Assembly: GCA_945860425.1 (NCBI GenBank)
Contig: CAMAQU010000013.1
Span: 1 to 16,340 of the forward strand
Length of the DNA: 16,340 nucleotides
Origin: Sphingomonas paucimobilis
Lineage (GTDB): Bacteria; Pseudomonadota; Alphaproteobacteria; Sphingomonadales; Sphingomonadaceae
Direction of reading: 5' to 3'
Shown here: positions 6,469 to 14,865 of the stretch, in pieces
Position numbering within the stretch: position 1 is the first letter of the stretch
How the letters are laid out: every line of letters starts with the position of its first letter
Notes under the pieces: model-generated
The model's input: only the letters and a program-made list of their open reading frames with translations
Told to the model about the DNA's origin: nothing
Database searches by the model: none
Made by a program: the position numbers and the translations under genes

Positions 6469-8247
6469 CTAATATTGCTTTAGAACAGCAAGAAAGGCGT
6501 CGCCATAGGCATCAAGTTTACGGTCCCCCACGCCAGACACCAAGGCCATATCGCGCAAAGAACGCGGACGGATCTGCGCCATCTCTCGCAAGGTCGCGTC
6601 ATGAAAAATCACATAGGGCGGGACACCTGCTGCTTGCGCCAAATCCCGGCGGCAAGCGCGCAGCGCATCAAAAATTGGATCGGGCGGATGATCACCGCCC
6701 CGCGTCTGCTTGCGAGAGGTGCGACGCGGCGCCAACGCAATCTCAACGCTCGCCTCACCTTTCAAAATGGCGCGGGCATCTGGCCCCAGCATCAGCCCGC
6801 CATGATCCGTCGTGCGCAGCGCATCGCGCACCAACAGGGCGCGCGACACCGGCTTGATCAACGCCGCCTCATCGGCCGTTGCAATGCCATAAACCGACAG
6901 CCGATCATGTTGTTGTTGAACAACGCGATCATCCGCACGGCCCGTCAACACCCGTTCAATATGCCCAAGGCCATAGCTTTGCCCAGTGCGATACACAGCC
7001 GAGAGAAGCTTGCGGGCAAGCTCGGTTGCATCGGAAAAGGCGGGGGGCGACTGGCAATTATCGCAATTGCCGCATTGGTCGGGCGGGCTCTCCCCAAAAT
7101 GCCGCAGCAAGATAGCGCGTCTGCACCCACCGGTTTCGACAAGCTCCCCAAGCGCAGAGAGGCGGGCACGTTCCCCCGGCAGGCGACGCTCCTCCACGTC
7201 GGCCAGCCATTGGCGCGCGCGGACAAAATCTTCTGATCCCCAAAACATCTGGGCCTGTGCCGGATCTCCATCGCGCCCGGCACGCCCCGTTTCCTGATAA
7301 TAAGCCTCGATGGATTTGGGCAGGCCTGCATGAATGACAAAGCGGACATCGGGTTTATCAATGCCCATGCCAAAGGCGATGGTGGCAACCATCACCATAT
7401 CTTCCGACGCGACAAAGGCCGCCTGATTGGCGCGGCGCACCTCTGGCGCAAGCCCGGCATGATAGGCCCGCACGGGCCGACCCGTCACCGCAAGGGCCGC
7501 CGCCAATTTTTCCGTCGCATCGCGGGATCGGGCATAGACAATCCCCGCCCCGGGCGTTGCCCGAACAAAATCGATGATCTGTCGAGTGCTGCTATCGCGC
7601 GCCGAAATGGCATAACGGATATTGGGCCGGTCAAAGCCCGAGACGATCATACCGGACACAGGAATGCCCAATTGGGCCAATATGTCACCACGCGTATGCG
7701 CATCGGCCGTGGCCGTCAGCGCCAGACGCGGCACCTGCGGAAAGGCATCCATCAACGGCGCGAGCAGGCGATAATCAGGCCGGAAATCATGCCCCCATTC
7801 AGACACGCAATGCGCCTCATCAATGGCAAAGAGCGTGATATTCCCTTGAGTCAGGAGATCGCGAAAGTCCGGGGTCGAGGCGCGTTCTGGCGCGACATAG
7901 AGCAAGTCGAGATCGCCTGCGCGAAAGCGGGCCATCGTCTCTGCCCGATTATCATCCGCAGAGGTGAGCGTGGCTGCGCGAATGCCCACCGCATCGGCGG
8001 CGCGCACTTGATCCTGCATCAGGGCGATGAGCGGGGAGATGACGACGCATGTCCCGGCCCGCATCACAGAAGGCAGTTGATAGCATAAAGATTTGCCAGC
8101 GCCGGTCGGCATGACGGCCAGCGTCCGCTCGCCTGCCAGCACCCGGCCAATCACATCGGCCTGCACCCCGCGAAAGGCGCTATAGCCAAAAACGGTGTGC
8201 AGTTGATCAAGGGGGGAAGGGCCGTCACCCCCCTCACTCAGCGGCAA
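6469..8247 (-). CDS. recQ: ATP-dependent DNA helicase RecQ
   Basis: A 3'-5' superfamily 2 DNA helicase acting in recombination and stalled-fork processing. Numbered from the TTG at 8247 (592 aa), Walker A PTGAGKS is at about 47-53 and the DEAH box at about 143-146, followed by CVSEWGHDFRPDY. Motif VI ends in QETGRAGRDG. The RQC zinc site has four cysteines with E. coli RecQ spacing (C-x16-CGNCDNC), and one HRDC domain ends the protein. An ATG at 8298 would extend it by 17 residues and overlap the ABC gene by 65 nt. I prefer the TTG because GAGGAA lies 9 nt before it, the overlap drops to 14 nt, and FGY then falls at residue 20, about where it is in E. coli RecQ. The gene sits between the Atm1-type exporter and the TIGR01244 gene in a tightly packed run. 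Confidence 0.93.
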   Translation of the reverse strand: MPLSEGGDGPSPLDQLHTVFGYSAFRGVQADVIGRVLAGERTLAVMPTGAGKSLCYQLPSVMRAGTCVVISPLIALMQDQVRAADAVGIRAATLTSADDNRAETMARFRAGDLDLLYVAPERASTPDFRDLLTQGNITLFAIDEAHCVSEWGHDFRPDYRLLAPLMDAFPQVPRLALTATADAHTRGDILAQLGIPVSGMIVSGFDRPNIRYAISARDSSTRQIIDFVRATPGAGIVYARSRDATEKLAAALAVTGRPVRAYHAGLAPEVRRANQAAFVASEDMVMVATIAFGMGIDKPDVRFVIHAGLPKSIEAYYQETGRAGRDGDPAQAQMFWGSEDFVRARQWLADVEERRLPGERARLSALGELVETGGCRRAILLRHFGESPPDQCGNCDNCQSPPAFSDATELARKLLSAVYRTGQSYGLGHIERVLTGRADDRVVQQQHDRLSVYGIATADEAALIKPVSRALLVRDALRTTDHGGLMLGPDARAILKGEASVEIALAPRRTSRKQTRGGDHPPDPIFDALRACRRDLAQAAGVPPYVIFHDATLREMAQIRPRSLRDMALVSGVGDRKLDAYGDAFLAVLKQY

Positions 8248-10054
8248 CGTCGCTTTCCTCGTCGTCTTCAGCCTGTTGGCGCGCCCACATATCGGCATAG
8301 AGCCCGCCTTGTTTCAACAGGCTGGCATGCGTGCCGCGCTCCGCCACACGACCAGCCTCAAGCACGATGATTTCATCCGCATCGATAATGGTGGAGAGGC
8401 GATGGGCGATCACAATGGTTGTGCGGCGTTCGGACACAGCCGCCAACGTCTCTTGAATATCGGCCTCTGTCCGGCTGTCGAGCGCCGAGGTCGCTTCGTC
8501 GAGGATGAGGATAGGCGGGTCTTTGAGCAATGTCCGCGCAATGGCCACACGCTGCTTTTCCCCGCCCGAAAGCTTCAGGCCCCGTTCGCCCACTTGCGTG
8601 TCATAACCGCGCGGTTGTGCCGCGATAAAGTTATGGATCTGCGCCCCGCGTGCGGCGGACTCCACATCCTCCTGCCCGGCCCCATCACGGCCATAGCCGA
8701 TATTATAGCCAATCGTATCGTTGAACAGGACGCTATCTTGCGGGACAATGCCAATGCCTGCGCGCAGCGAGGCTTGGGTGACATCGCGAAGATCCTGCCC
8801 GTCAATTGTGATCCGCCCCCCCGTCACATCGTAAAAGCGAAAGAGCAGCCGCGCCAGGGTGGACTTGCCCGCACCCGATGGCCCGACGACGGCCAACCTC
8901 TTTCCCGCTGGAATTTGAAAGCTGACCCCCTTCAAAATCGGTCGATCCGGCTCATAGGAAAAATGCACATCTTCAAAGGCAACCGCCGCCCCCGATATCG
9001 CCAACGCGGGTGCGCCGGGGGCATCCTTCACTTCGGTTTCGGTGTCGATGAGATCAAACATCGCGCCCATATCCGTCAGACCCTGCCGGATGGTGCGATA
9101 GACCATGCCGAGCAAATCAAGCGGGCGGAAAAGCTGCGCCAACAATGTATTGACGAAGACAACATCGCCGGTTGTGAAGCGCCCCTGTGACCAGCCCCAA
9201 ACCGTATAACCCATCGCACCGGCCATCAGGGCATTGGTGATGAAAGACTGGCCGACATTGAGCCAAGCGAGCGAATTTTCTGACCGGACGGCGGCATTGG
9301 CATAGCGCCGCGCGGCCCGGCTATAATGATCGGCCTCGCGTTGTTCCGCGTTGAAATATTTGACCGTTTCATAATTGAGCAGACTGTCGACCGAGCGGGC
9401 GACAGTGGCTGTATCCATGTCGTTCATTTCCTCACGCAGCTTATTGCGCCAGTCCGTCACGCGTTGGGTGAAGACGCTATAAGCAATGACCATCGCCATG
9501 GTTGCGAGCACCAGCCCACCCGAAAACTTCACCCAGAAAATAATCATCACGGCCGCCAATTCGATGACAGTCGGCGCAATGTTGAACAGCAGGAAATAGA
9601 GCATCACATCAATGCTCTTGGTCCCACGTTCAATGACTTTGGTGACCGCCCCGGTGCGCCGCGCGAGGTGAAAACGCAGGCTCAACTGATGGAGGTGGCC
9701 AAAGACATGTTCGGCAAGGCGGCGGGTGGCATCCTGCCCAACACGTTCAAACACAACATTGCGCAAATTGTCGAACAGTACGCCTGAAAAACGCGCGCCC
9801 GCATAAGCCGCAACCAACGCAATGGGGAGGAGGACTTGCGGCTCTAGCCCGGGTGTCATCCGGTCAATCGCCTGGCCATAGACAAAGCCCATGCTGAGCT
9901 GCACCGCCTTGGACGCCAGAACCAACAACATGGCGAGCACAATGCGGCCGCGCAGGCCGGGTGCATCCTTGGGCCAGAGATAGGGAATGAAGCGCCGCAT
10001 CACGGCAAAGTCGAGGCTGGACGTATCAGACGTGGCGGGATGTTGCGGAGGCAT
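8234..10054 (-). CDS. Atm1-type ABC exporter (fused permease and ATPase)
   Basis: A homodimeric inner-membrane exporter of the ABCB7/Atm1 (heavy-metal transporter) family, linked to export of glutathione disulfide, glutathione-metal adducts or an iron-sulfur precursor. The 606-residue half-transporter has six membrane helices in residues about 35-330, including the family stretch RFSGVLFDNLRNVVFERVGQ. The ATPase domain has Walker A GPSGAGKST (391-399), Q-loop Q439, signature LSGGEKQR (495-502), Walker B ILILDE (515-520) and H-loop H551. The sequence is strikingly like Novosphingobium aromaticivorans Atm1 as I remember it. Residues matching its glutathione pocket appear at R203, R207, N266 and Q269. 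The start has a strong purine-rich Shine-Dalgarno (GGGGGAGGG). Its end overlaps recQ, and a thioesterase gene lies 55 bp upstream. Confidence 0.95.
   Translation of the reverse strand: MPPQHPATSDTSSLDFAVMRRFIPYLWPKDAPGLRGRIVLAMLLVLASKAVQLSMGFVYGQAIDRMTPGLEPQVLLPIALVAAYAGARFSGVLFDNLRNVVFERVGQDATRRLAEHVFGHLHQLSLRFHLARRTGAVTKVIERGTKSIDVMLYFLLFNIAPTVIELAAVMIIFWVKFSGGLVLATMAMVIAYSVFTQRVTDWRNKLREEMNDMDTATVARSVDSLLNYETVKYFNAEQREADHYSRAARRYANAAVRSENSLAWLNVGQSFITNALMAGAMGYTVWGWSQGRFTTGDVVFVNTLLAQLFRPLDLLGMVYRTIRQGLTDMGAMFDLIDTETEVKDAPGAPALAISGAAVAFEDVHFSYEPDRPILKGVSFQIPAGKRLAVVGPSGAGKSTLARLLFRFYDVTGGRITIDGQDLRDVTQASLRAGIGIVPQDSVLFNDTIGYNIGYGRDGAGQEDVESAARGAQIHNFIAAQPRGYDTQVGERGLKLSGGEKQRVAIARTLLKDPPILILDEATSALDSRTEADIQETLAAVSERRTTIVIAHRLSTIIDADEIIVLEAGRVAERGTHASLLKQGGLYADMWARQQAEDDEESDVAAE
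8255..8260 (-). promoter_or_regulatory. Shine-Dalgarno GAGGAA favouring the TTG start of recQ
   Basis: On the minus strand GAGGAA ends 7 nt before the TTG at 8247-8245, with the GAGG core 9 nt away. It lies within the last codons of the upstream ABC gene. The alternative ATG at 8298 has only a loose AAGGCGGG about 6 nt upstream. The site therefore supports translation of recQ coupled to the end of the exporter gene. No transcript or protein evidence is available here. Confidence 0.45.
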
Positions 10055-10109
10055 GCCCTCCCCCTAGATCATATCCTGCGCGGATGGAAACAGCTCATGC
10101 CCGCATCGA

Positions 10110-10502
10110 TCAATCAAAAAAGGGCGCGGCAATCTCATCGCGGACGCGGGCAATCCGCCCAGAGGCTTTATCGATCATCGCCCAAGTGGTTTTGGCGCGC
10201 ACAATGACTTTGCCTGTGGCATCGGTGAAGTCGACATTGCGGTCAAATCGCGCGCCCTTTGGCCGGTCGCTAATCCATGTGCGCGCGACCACCGCCGCAC
10301 CGGGGCCGACATTGCCCAGATAATCAATCTCATGCCGGACAACGACCCAAATATAGGCCGCCTGATCTTCAGGCCGCGCAACGGCGGACCAATGGGCGGT
10401 CGCCATATCCTGAATCCAGCGCACCCAAACGGCATTGTTCACATGGCCCAGCTCATCAATATCCACCGGGTCAGGCGTGAATGACTTGGTGAACACGGCC
10501 AT
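10110..10502 (-). CDS. Hotdog-fold acyl-CoA thioesterase (4HBT/YbgC-like)
   Basis: A 130-residue cytoplasmic thioesterase hydrolysing acyl-CoA to free acid and CoA. The family motif DIDELGHVNNAVWVRWIQD is at residues 14-32; D16 aligns with the catalytic Asp of Pseudomonas 4-hydroxybenzoyl-CoA thioesterase. It is followed by IDYLGNVGPGAAV and the beta-strand region VVARTWISDRPKGARFDR. The length is normal for a single hotdog domain. The substrate is unknown; short- or medium-chain or aromatic acyl-CoAs are all possible. The start lies 17 nt after the oligopeptidase stop, so the two are probably co-transcribed. No strong Shine-Dalgarno is visible, only a GGGG run about 10 nt upstream. Confidence 0.88.
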   Translation of the reverse strand: MAVFTKSFTPDPVDIDELGHVNNAVWVRWIQDMATAHWSAVARPEDQAAYIWVVVRHEIDYLGNVGPGAAVVARTWISDRPKGARFDRNVDFTDATGKVIVRAKTTWAMIDKASGRIARVRDEIAAPFFD

Positions 10503-10519
10503 GAGGATCGGAACCCCGA

Positions 10520-12670
10520 TTACTTCGCCATGCCCAGTTGCGAGAGGAAGAAGGCATATTCTTCTGCATCCTCGCGCAGCGAGTCAAACCGGCCAGATTT
10601 GCCGCCATGCCCAGCGCCCATATTGGTCTTCAGCAACAAGACATTCTGATCGGCCTTGGTCGCGCGCAGTTTCGCCACCCATTTGGCCGGTTCCCAATAG
10701 GTGACGCGCGGATCATTCAGGCCGCCTGTCACAAAGAGCGGCGGATAGGCTTGCGGGCGCACATTATCATAAGGGCTATAGCTGCGGATAAAGTCAAAGG
10801 CCGCCTTGTCCGTAATAGGATTGCCCCATTCCGGCCATTCGCCCGGCGTGAGGGGCAAGCTGTCATCCAGCATCGTGTTCAACACATCGACAAAGGGGAC
10901 GTGTGCGGCCACCGCGCCAAAAAGCTGGGGATCAGAATTCACAACCGCCCCCATCAGCTCCCCGCCGGCCGATCCGCCGGCCGCCACAATCCGGCCCGGC
11001 TTTGCAAAGCCAAGTGTGATCATGCCCTTGGCCGCATCGACAAAATCGTTGAACGTGTTGGTGCGCTTGGTGAGCTTTCCATCCAGATACCATTGCTGGC
11101 CCAGATCATCACCGCCACGAATATGGGCAATGGCAAAGGCAACGCCCCGATCCAGCAGTGAGAGGCGCAAGGTCGAAAATCCCGGCGGCACGGCATAGCC
11201 ATAAGCGCCATAGGCATAGAGATAGAGCGGGCCGTTGCCGTTCTTCTCAAAGCCCTTTTTATAGACAACCGACACCGGAACCTTGGTGCCATCGCGCGCG
11301 GTGATCTCCACCCGCTCGGTCGCATATTGGCTGGCATCATAGCCGCTGGGGATTTCCTGAACCTTCAGCGTCGTCATTGCGCCTGTCGTCACATCATAAT
11401 CGATCACCGTGTCGGGCGTGACCATCGATTCATAAGAGAGGCGCAGCGTCTTGACGCGATATTCGGGATTATCATCGAGCCCGGCTGTATAGGTCGCTTC
11501 GGGGAATTTGATCCGCTTTGGCGTGCCACCCGCATAGGGTTGAATTTCCACCTGATCGAGGCCATCTTCGCGGCCTTCGACAACGAAGAAATCAGCGAAT
11601 GTGGCGACCCCCGTCATGTAAAAACGCGGCGAGGCGGCAATCCGCTCTGTCCATTCCCCGGGCTTGGCAATCGGCGCTGTCACCAGCCGGAATTGTGGAC
11701 TGGTGTCATTGGTGTGGATGAAGAGCGTGCCGCCATGCTCTTCCACATCATATTCCACACCGGGCTGGCGTTCGCGCACCAATATGGGCGCAGCAAAGGG
11801 ATTGTCCGCCGGCAGCAGGCGCACCTCACTCGTCACATTATCGCCCGTTGCGATGATGAGATATTTTTCGGAATGGGTCATCCCGACACCGACTTGAAAG
11901 CCGATATCCTGTTCATGGAACAGCATTTTATCCTGCGCGACTGGCGTGCCCAGCTTATGCAGCATGACCTTTTCACTGCGCCAATTATCATTGACCGGCG
12001 TGTAGAGAAGAAAGCTGCTGTCCTTGGTAAAGGCAAAGCTTCCGCCCGTGCCGGTAATCACATCGGGCAAATCCTCCCCCGTCACCAGATCGCGAAAGCG
12101 GATGGTGAACCGTTCAGACCCATCTGTGTCGGTGGAATAGGCCATAATGCGATCATTTTCGGCCACGGCAACACCGCCCAGCCGGAAATAGTCCTTACCC
12201 TCGGCCAGCTTGGCTTCATCGATGATGATCGCTTCCGCGCCGCCCTTCACAGGCTTGCGCAGCCATTGCTTATATTGCGCACCCAATTGGAAGCGCCGCC
12301 AATAGAGATAATCGCCATCCTTTTGCGGCACGGAGGAATCATCCTCCTTAATCCGGCCCTTCATCTCCTGAAAAATCGTGTCGATCAGCGGGGTCAGGGG
12401 CGCCATCTGGCTTTCAAAATAGGCGTTTTCTGCCTTGAGATAGTCGAGCACCTCAGCATCATCGACTTTCGGATAATCCGGGTCGCGCAGCCAGAAATAA
12501 GGGTCTTCGATGCGCGTGCCATGCTGTTCAAAGCTGTGCGGTTTGCGGGCAGCAACGGGGGGCGTGGTGGATTTGGTCGTCATGGACACTTTCTGAAGCG
12601 GTGCAGCCGACGCAGAACCCGCGCCGAGAAAAAGGGCGGCCAATAGGCCAAAGGAGATAAGGCGTTTCAT
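10520..12670 (-). CDS. Oligopeptidase B-like S9 peptidase with signal peptide
   Basis: A serine oligopeptidase of family S9A, cutting short peptides after Arg or Lys if it follows oligopeptidase B specificity. The 716-residue product begins with a hydrophobic signal-like segment (residues 1-22, ending GSASA). It then has the N-terminal family motif EDPYFWLRD, a beta-propeller (about 100-450) and an alpha/beta hydrolase domain. The catalytic triad is S567 in GGSAGG, D653 in GLNDPRV and H688 in GAGHGG, with the same spacing as E. coli PtrB (532/617/652, from memory). E. coli PtrB lacks a signal peptide. Here an in-frame ATG at codon 30 (12583) would give 687 residues, almost exactly the cytoplasmic length. 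Neither start has a good Shine-Dalgarno. A signal peptide is common in S9 peptidases of related bacteria. The thioesterase gene follows after 17 nt. Confidence 0.92.
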   Translation of the reverse strand: MKRLISFGLLAALFLGAGSASAAPLQKVSMTTKSTTPPVAARKPHSFEQHGTRIEDPYFWLRDPDYPKVDDAEVLDYLKAENAYFESQMAPLTPLIDTIFQEMKGRIKEDDSSVPQKDGDYLYWRRFQLGAQYKQWLRKPVKGGAEAIIIDEAKLAEGKDYFRLGGVAVAENDRIMAYSTDTDGSERFTIRFRDLVTGEDLPDVITGTGGSFAFTKDSSFLLYTPVNDNWRSEKVMLHKLGTPVAQDKMLFHEQDIGFQVGVGMTHSEKYLIIATGDNVTSEVRLLPADNPFAAPILVRERQPGVEYDVEEHGGTLFIHTNDTSPQFRLVTAPIAKPGEWTERIAASPRFYMTGVATFADFFVVEGREDGLDQVEIQPYAGGTPKRIKFPEATYTAGLDDNPEYRVKTLRLSYESMVTPDTVIDYDVTTGAMTTLKVQEIPSGYDASQYATERVEITARDGTKVPVSVVYKKGFEKNGNGPLYLYAYGAYGYAVPPGFSTLRLSLLDRGVAFAIAHIRGGDDLGQQWYLDGKLTKRTNTFNDFVDAAKGMITLGFAKPGRIVAAGGSAGGELMGAVVNSDPQLFGAVAAHVPFVDVLNTMLDDSLPLTPGEWPEWGNPITDKAAFDFIRSYSPYDNVRPQAYPPLFVTGGLNDPRVTYWEPAKWVAKLRATKADQNVLLLKTNMGAGHGGKSGRFDSLREDAEEYAFFLSQLGMAK

Positions 12671-12725
12671 GGGCAGACAATGCCACGCCCCGGCTTTTTA
12701 CCAAAGGAAAACTTCGGCGGGGGCG

Positions 12726-13460
12726 CTATTTGCCCGCCCGTGCGGCCCGCGCGTCTGCAATGGCCGCTTTCAAGCCATCATAGCCGACGGCGCCAACCAA
12801 CACTTTATTACCGACCACCCAAGCGGGCGTGCCCGATAAATCCAGTTCACGCTGAAAGCGGATGTTGCTCGCAATTTCCTGATCAACTTCTGGACGGGTC
12901 AAAGCCGCTGCATCGAGACCGATGCGCCGCCGGGTCGCGTCGACGACCGATGCCGTTGGGCGGCCATTGCCATAAAGCGGCTTGTGGACTGCGCCGAACT
13001 TCCCAGCAAGCGCGGCCGCAACCGAAAGCCGCGCCGCATCCAGGCTGGTTTGGCCCAGCACGGGCATGTCACGGTAAACGACTTTAAGCTTTTTATCCTC
13101 GGCCAATAGCCGATCAATATCCTCCAAAGAGGCGCGGCAATAGCCACAGGCATAATCGAAAAATTCAACCAGAACGACGTCCGCGTCCGCCGCGCCATCC
13201 CATGCATCGCCGATGGGGGTTTCAAGCGCGGTCCGATTGGCCTCAATCACCTTGGCCATTTCTTTGCCGCGCAGATTTTCCATCGCCTCGGGCAGGATTT
13301 CGGGATGAGTTAAAATATATTCGCGCACAATTTTTTCGATCGCCGCACGGTCCGTGGTGTTCACGGGGGCACTCGCGCTTAGGGCAAGTGCTGCTGCGCC
13401 CGCGCCCAGCAGCGCGGCAGACGAAGCTATGATCATCAACTTTCCTTTTTCAGTCATCAT
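12726..13460 (-). CDS. DsbA/ScsC-like periplasmic thiol-disulfide oxidoreductase
   Basis: A 244-residue thioredoxin-fold protein forming or isomerising disulfides in the periplasm. A hydrophobic segment (about 8-30) targets it to the membrane or periplasm. A charged helical stretch (about 37-80, containing REYILTHPEILPEAM) resembles the N-terminal trimerisation stalk of ScsC-type proteins. The thioredoxin domain has FFDYACGYC (C105, C108), and the cis-proline loop is SGTPAWVVG (T211, P212). The CGYC dipeptide and the stalk fit an isomerase-like ScsC family member more than classical DsbA (CPHC). Its ATG overlaps the M48 protease stop as ATGA; a second ATG follows at 13457. The DsbD/ScsB-like reductase elsewhere in the window is a natural redox partner. 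The oligopeptidase gene starts 55 bp downstream. Confidence 0.92.
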   Translation of the reverse strand: MMTEKGKLMIIASSAALLGAGAAALALSASAPVNTTDRAAIEKIVREYILTHPEILPEAMENLRGKEMAKVIEANRTALETPIGDAWDGAADADVVLVEFFDYACGYCRASLEDIDRLLAEDKKLKVVYRDMPVLGQTSLDAARLSVAAALAGKFGAVHKPLYGNGRPTASVVDATRRRIGLDAAALTRPEVDQEIASNIRFQRELDLSGTPAWVVGNKVLVGAVGYDGLKAAIADARAARAGK

Positions 13461-14815
13461 CGGCGGCGCTTTTGATTTTCAAGGTCTCCACGCGCCGCCA
13501 TGGCAATATCTTGCGCGCGGATCCAGTCTGGACTGCCTTTGGGAATGCCGACCATTGCCGCCTCTGCATTGGGCAGGGCCAAATTGGGCCGCCCTTCCAG
13601 ACTATAGCGCTCCGCCGTTGCGAGACGGGCGCGTGCCACATCCCCTTCGCGTTCATAGACAACGCCTAATTGATACCAAGCAAAGGGGTTTTCATTATCT
13701 TTCGAGACTGCGGCCTTCAGCACACGGGTTGCCTCAGGCAAATTGGCCTTATCTTCGGTTGCGATCAGGGCGTGACCGAAGAGCGCGGCGATCAAAGGCT
13801 GCGAGAGGCTGATCTGGTTCGCTTCTCTCAAAACAGGTAAGGCGTCTTGCGGGCGACCGGATTCCAGCAAAATCTGCCCCTTAAGCTCAAGGAAATAAGG
13901 GTCCTTCGGAGCGCTGCTCAACAGGGAGTCAACCTCTTCTAAGGCCTTTTCCGGATAGGCGCTGCGATGCCAAGCATAAGCCCGCGCATATCGCGCCGGG
14001 ACGGTATTGTCCGCAATTGGATAGGTGCGCAGTGTCTGGGGCGGATCAGACACAAAGCCCATCAGCTTTGCTTTGACCCTTTGAAACCGCGCTTCCAGAA
14101 TCGGATCAGGTGGTCGTGTCCAAGCAGGGTCGAGGGAAACCACATCCTGCAAAACGGCAATACGTTCCCCGGTCAGCGGGTGGGTGCGGCCATAGCTGTC
14201 TTCCTGCGGAATGGCGTAGCGAAATTCCACATTCTGCAGCGTCTTAAAAAAGCTGATCAGGCCCCGGCCGCTAACCCCAGCTTTGGAGAGATAGCTGGCC
14301 GCTGCGGCATCGGCAGAGGCTTCTTGCGTGCGGGAGAAAGCGAGGAATTTGCCCATCGCGGCCTGTTGTCCCGCCGCCATAATGCCAGCTCCGGCATCCC
14401 CCGCACCAGCCGCAATGGCTGCTGCGCCCAACAACAGGCTGAGGATCGAAATGCTGGTCGCTTCTTTCGCGCCTTCGTTGATCCGGATCACATGGCCACC
14501 AGCCACATGGCCCAGTTCATGCGCGATCACGCCTTGAACTTCGCCCACATTTTTGGCGGACGTAATCAAGCCCGAATGGATGTAGACAATCTGCCCACCG
14601 GCGACAAAGGCGTTAATCTCTTTATCGTTGATCAGAACAATCTGGACATGGCGCGGCTCCAGCCCGGCCGCGCGGATGATATCCACCGACATATCGGCAA
14701 AGAGCGCTTCCGTCTCGGCATCGCGCAATATGGATTGCGCATAGGCGTGCTGAAGGCTGAGGAACAGCGCAAGGAAAAGGGCAAGCAGCCGTGCGGGGAG
14801 GGAGGGGTGTCGCAT
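13457..14815 (-). CDS. BepA-like M48 metalloprotease with TPR-type C-terminal repeats
   Basis: A 452-residue exported zinc protease. Its E. coli relative BepA (YfgC) handles misfolded outer-membrane proteins and helps maturation of LptD. A signal peptide covers residues 1-26 (ending AYA). The zinc site is HELGH (H99, E100, H103) plus the third ligand E165 in RTQEASAD. H212 in GRTHPLTGERI matches the regulatory 'His switch' of BepA. A Gly/Ala-rich hydrophobic segment at about 123-150 lies between them. From about 270 the protein is helical with TPR-like repeats (for example PEKALEEVDSLLSSAPKDP and PFAWYQLGVVYEREGD). The length is close to BepA's. The start has a purine-rich leader (AGGGAGGGGG) upstream. 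The gene lies 50 bp after rne and is coupled to the DsbA-like gene. Confidence 0.93.
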   Translation of the reverse strand: MRHPSLPARLLALFLALFLSLQHAYAQSILRDAETEALFADMSVDIIRAAGLEPRHVQIVLINDKEINAFVAGGQIVYIHSGLITSAKNVGEVQGVIAHELGHVAGGHVIRINEGAKEATSISILSLLLGAAAIAAGAGDAGAGIMAAGQQAAMGKFLAFSRTQEASADAAAASYLSKAGVSGRGLISFFKTLQNVEFRYAIPQEDSYGRTHPLTGERIAVLQDVVSLDPAWTRPPDPILEARFQRVKAKLMGFVSDPPQTLRTYPIADNTVPARYARAYAWHRSAYPEKALEEVDSLLSSAPKDPYFLELKGQILLESGRPQDALPVLREANQISLSQPLIAALFGHALIATEDKANLPEATRVLKAAVSKDNENPFAWYQLGVVYEREGDVARARLATAERYSLEGRPNLALPNAEAAMVGIPKGSPDWIRAQDIAMAARGDLENQKRRR

Positions 14816-14865
14816 GACCCTGCTTTTCCCCCTCCCTCCCTGAACGAGAGCTGAAACCAGCCTGA

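Noticed and set aside
3160..8298. Possible defence island because recQ lies near genes of unknown function
   Set aside because: RecQ here is a standard housekeeping form with RQC and HRDC domains. There are no nuclease, methylase, integrase or toxin partners, and base composition matches the surroundings.
8276..9190. Plus-strand open frame opposite the ATPase domain of the ABC exporter
   Set aside because: The minus strand carries every ABC motif. The plus-strand reading is a shadow.
11327..12646. 439-codon plus-strand open frame opposite the oligopeptidase gene
   Set aside because: It is the antisense of a complete S9 peptidase. It has no motif and no plausible ribosome site, so length alone is not enough.
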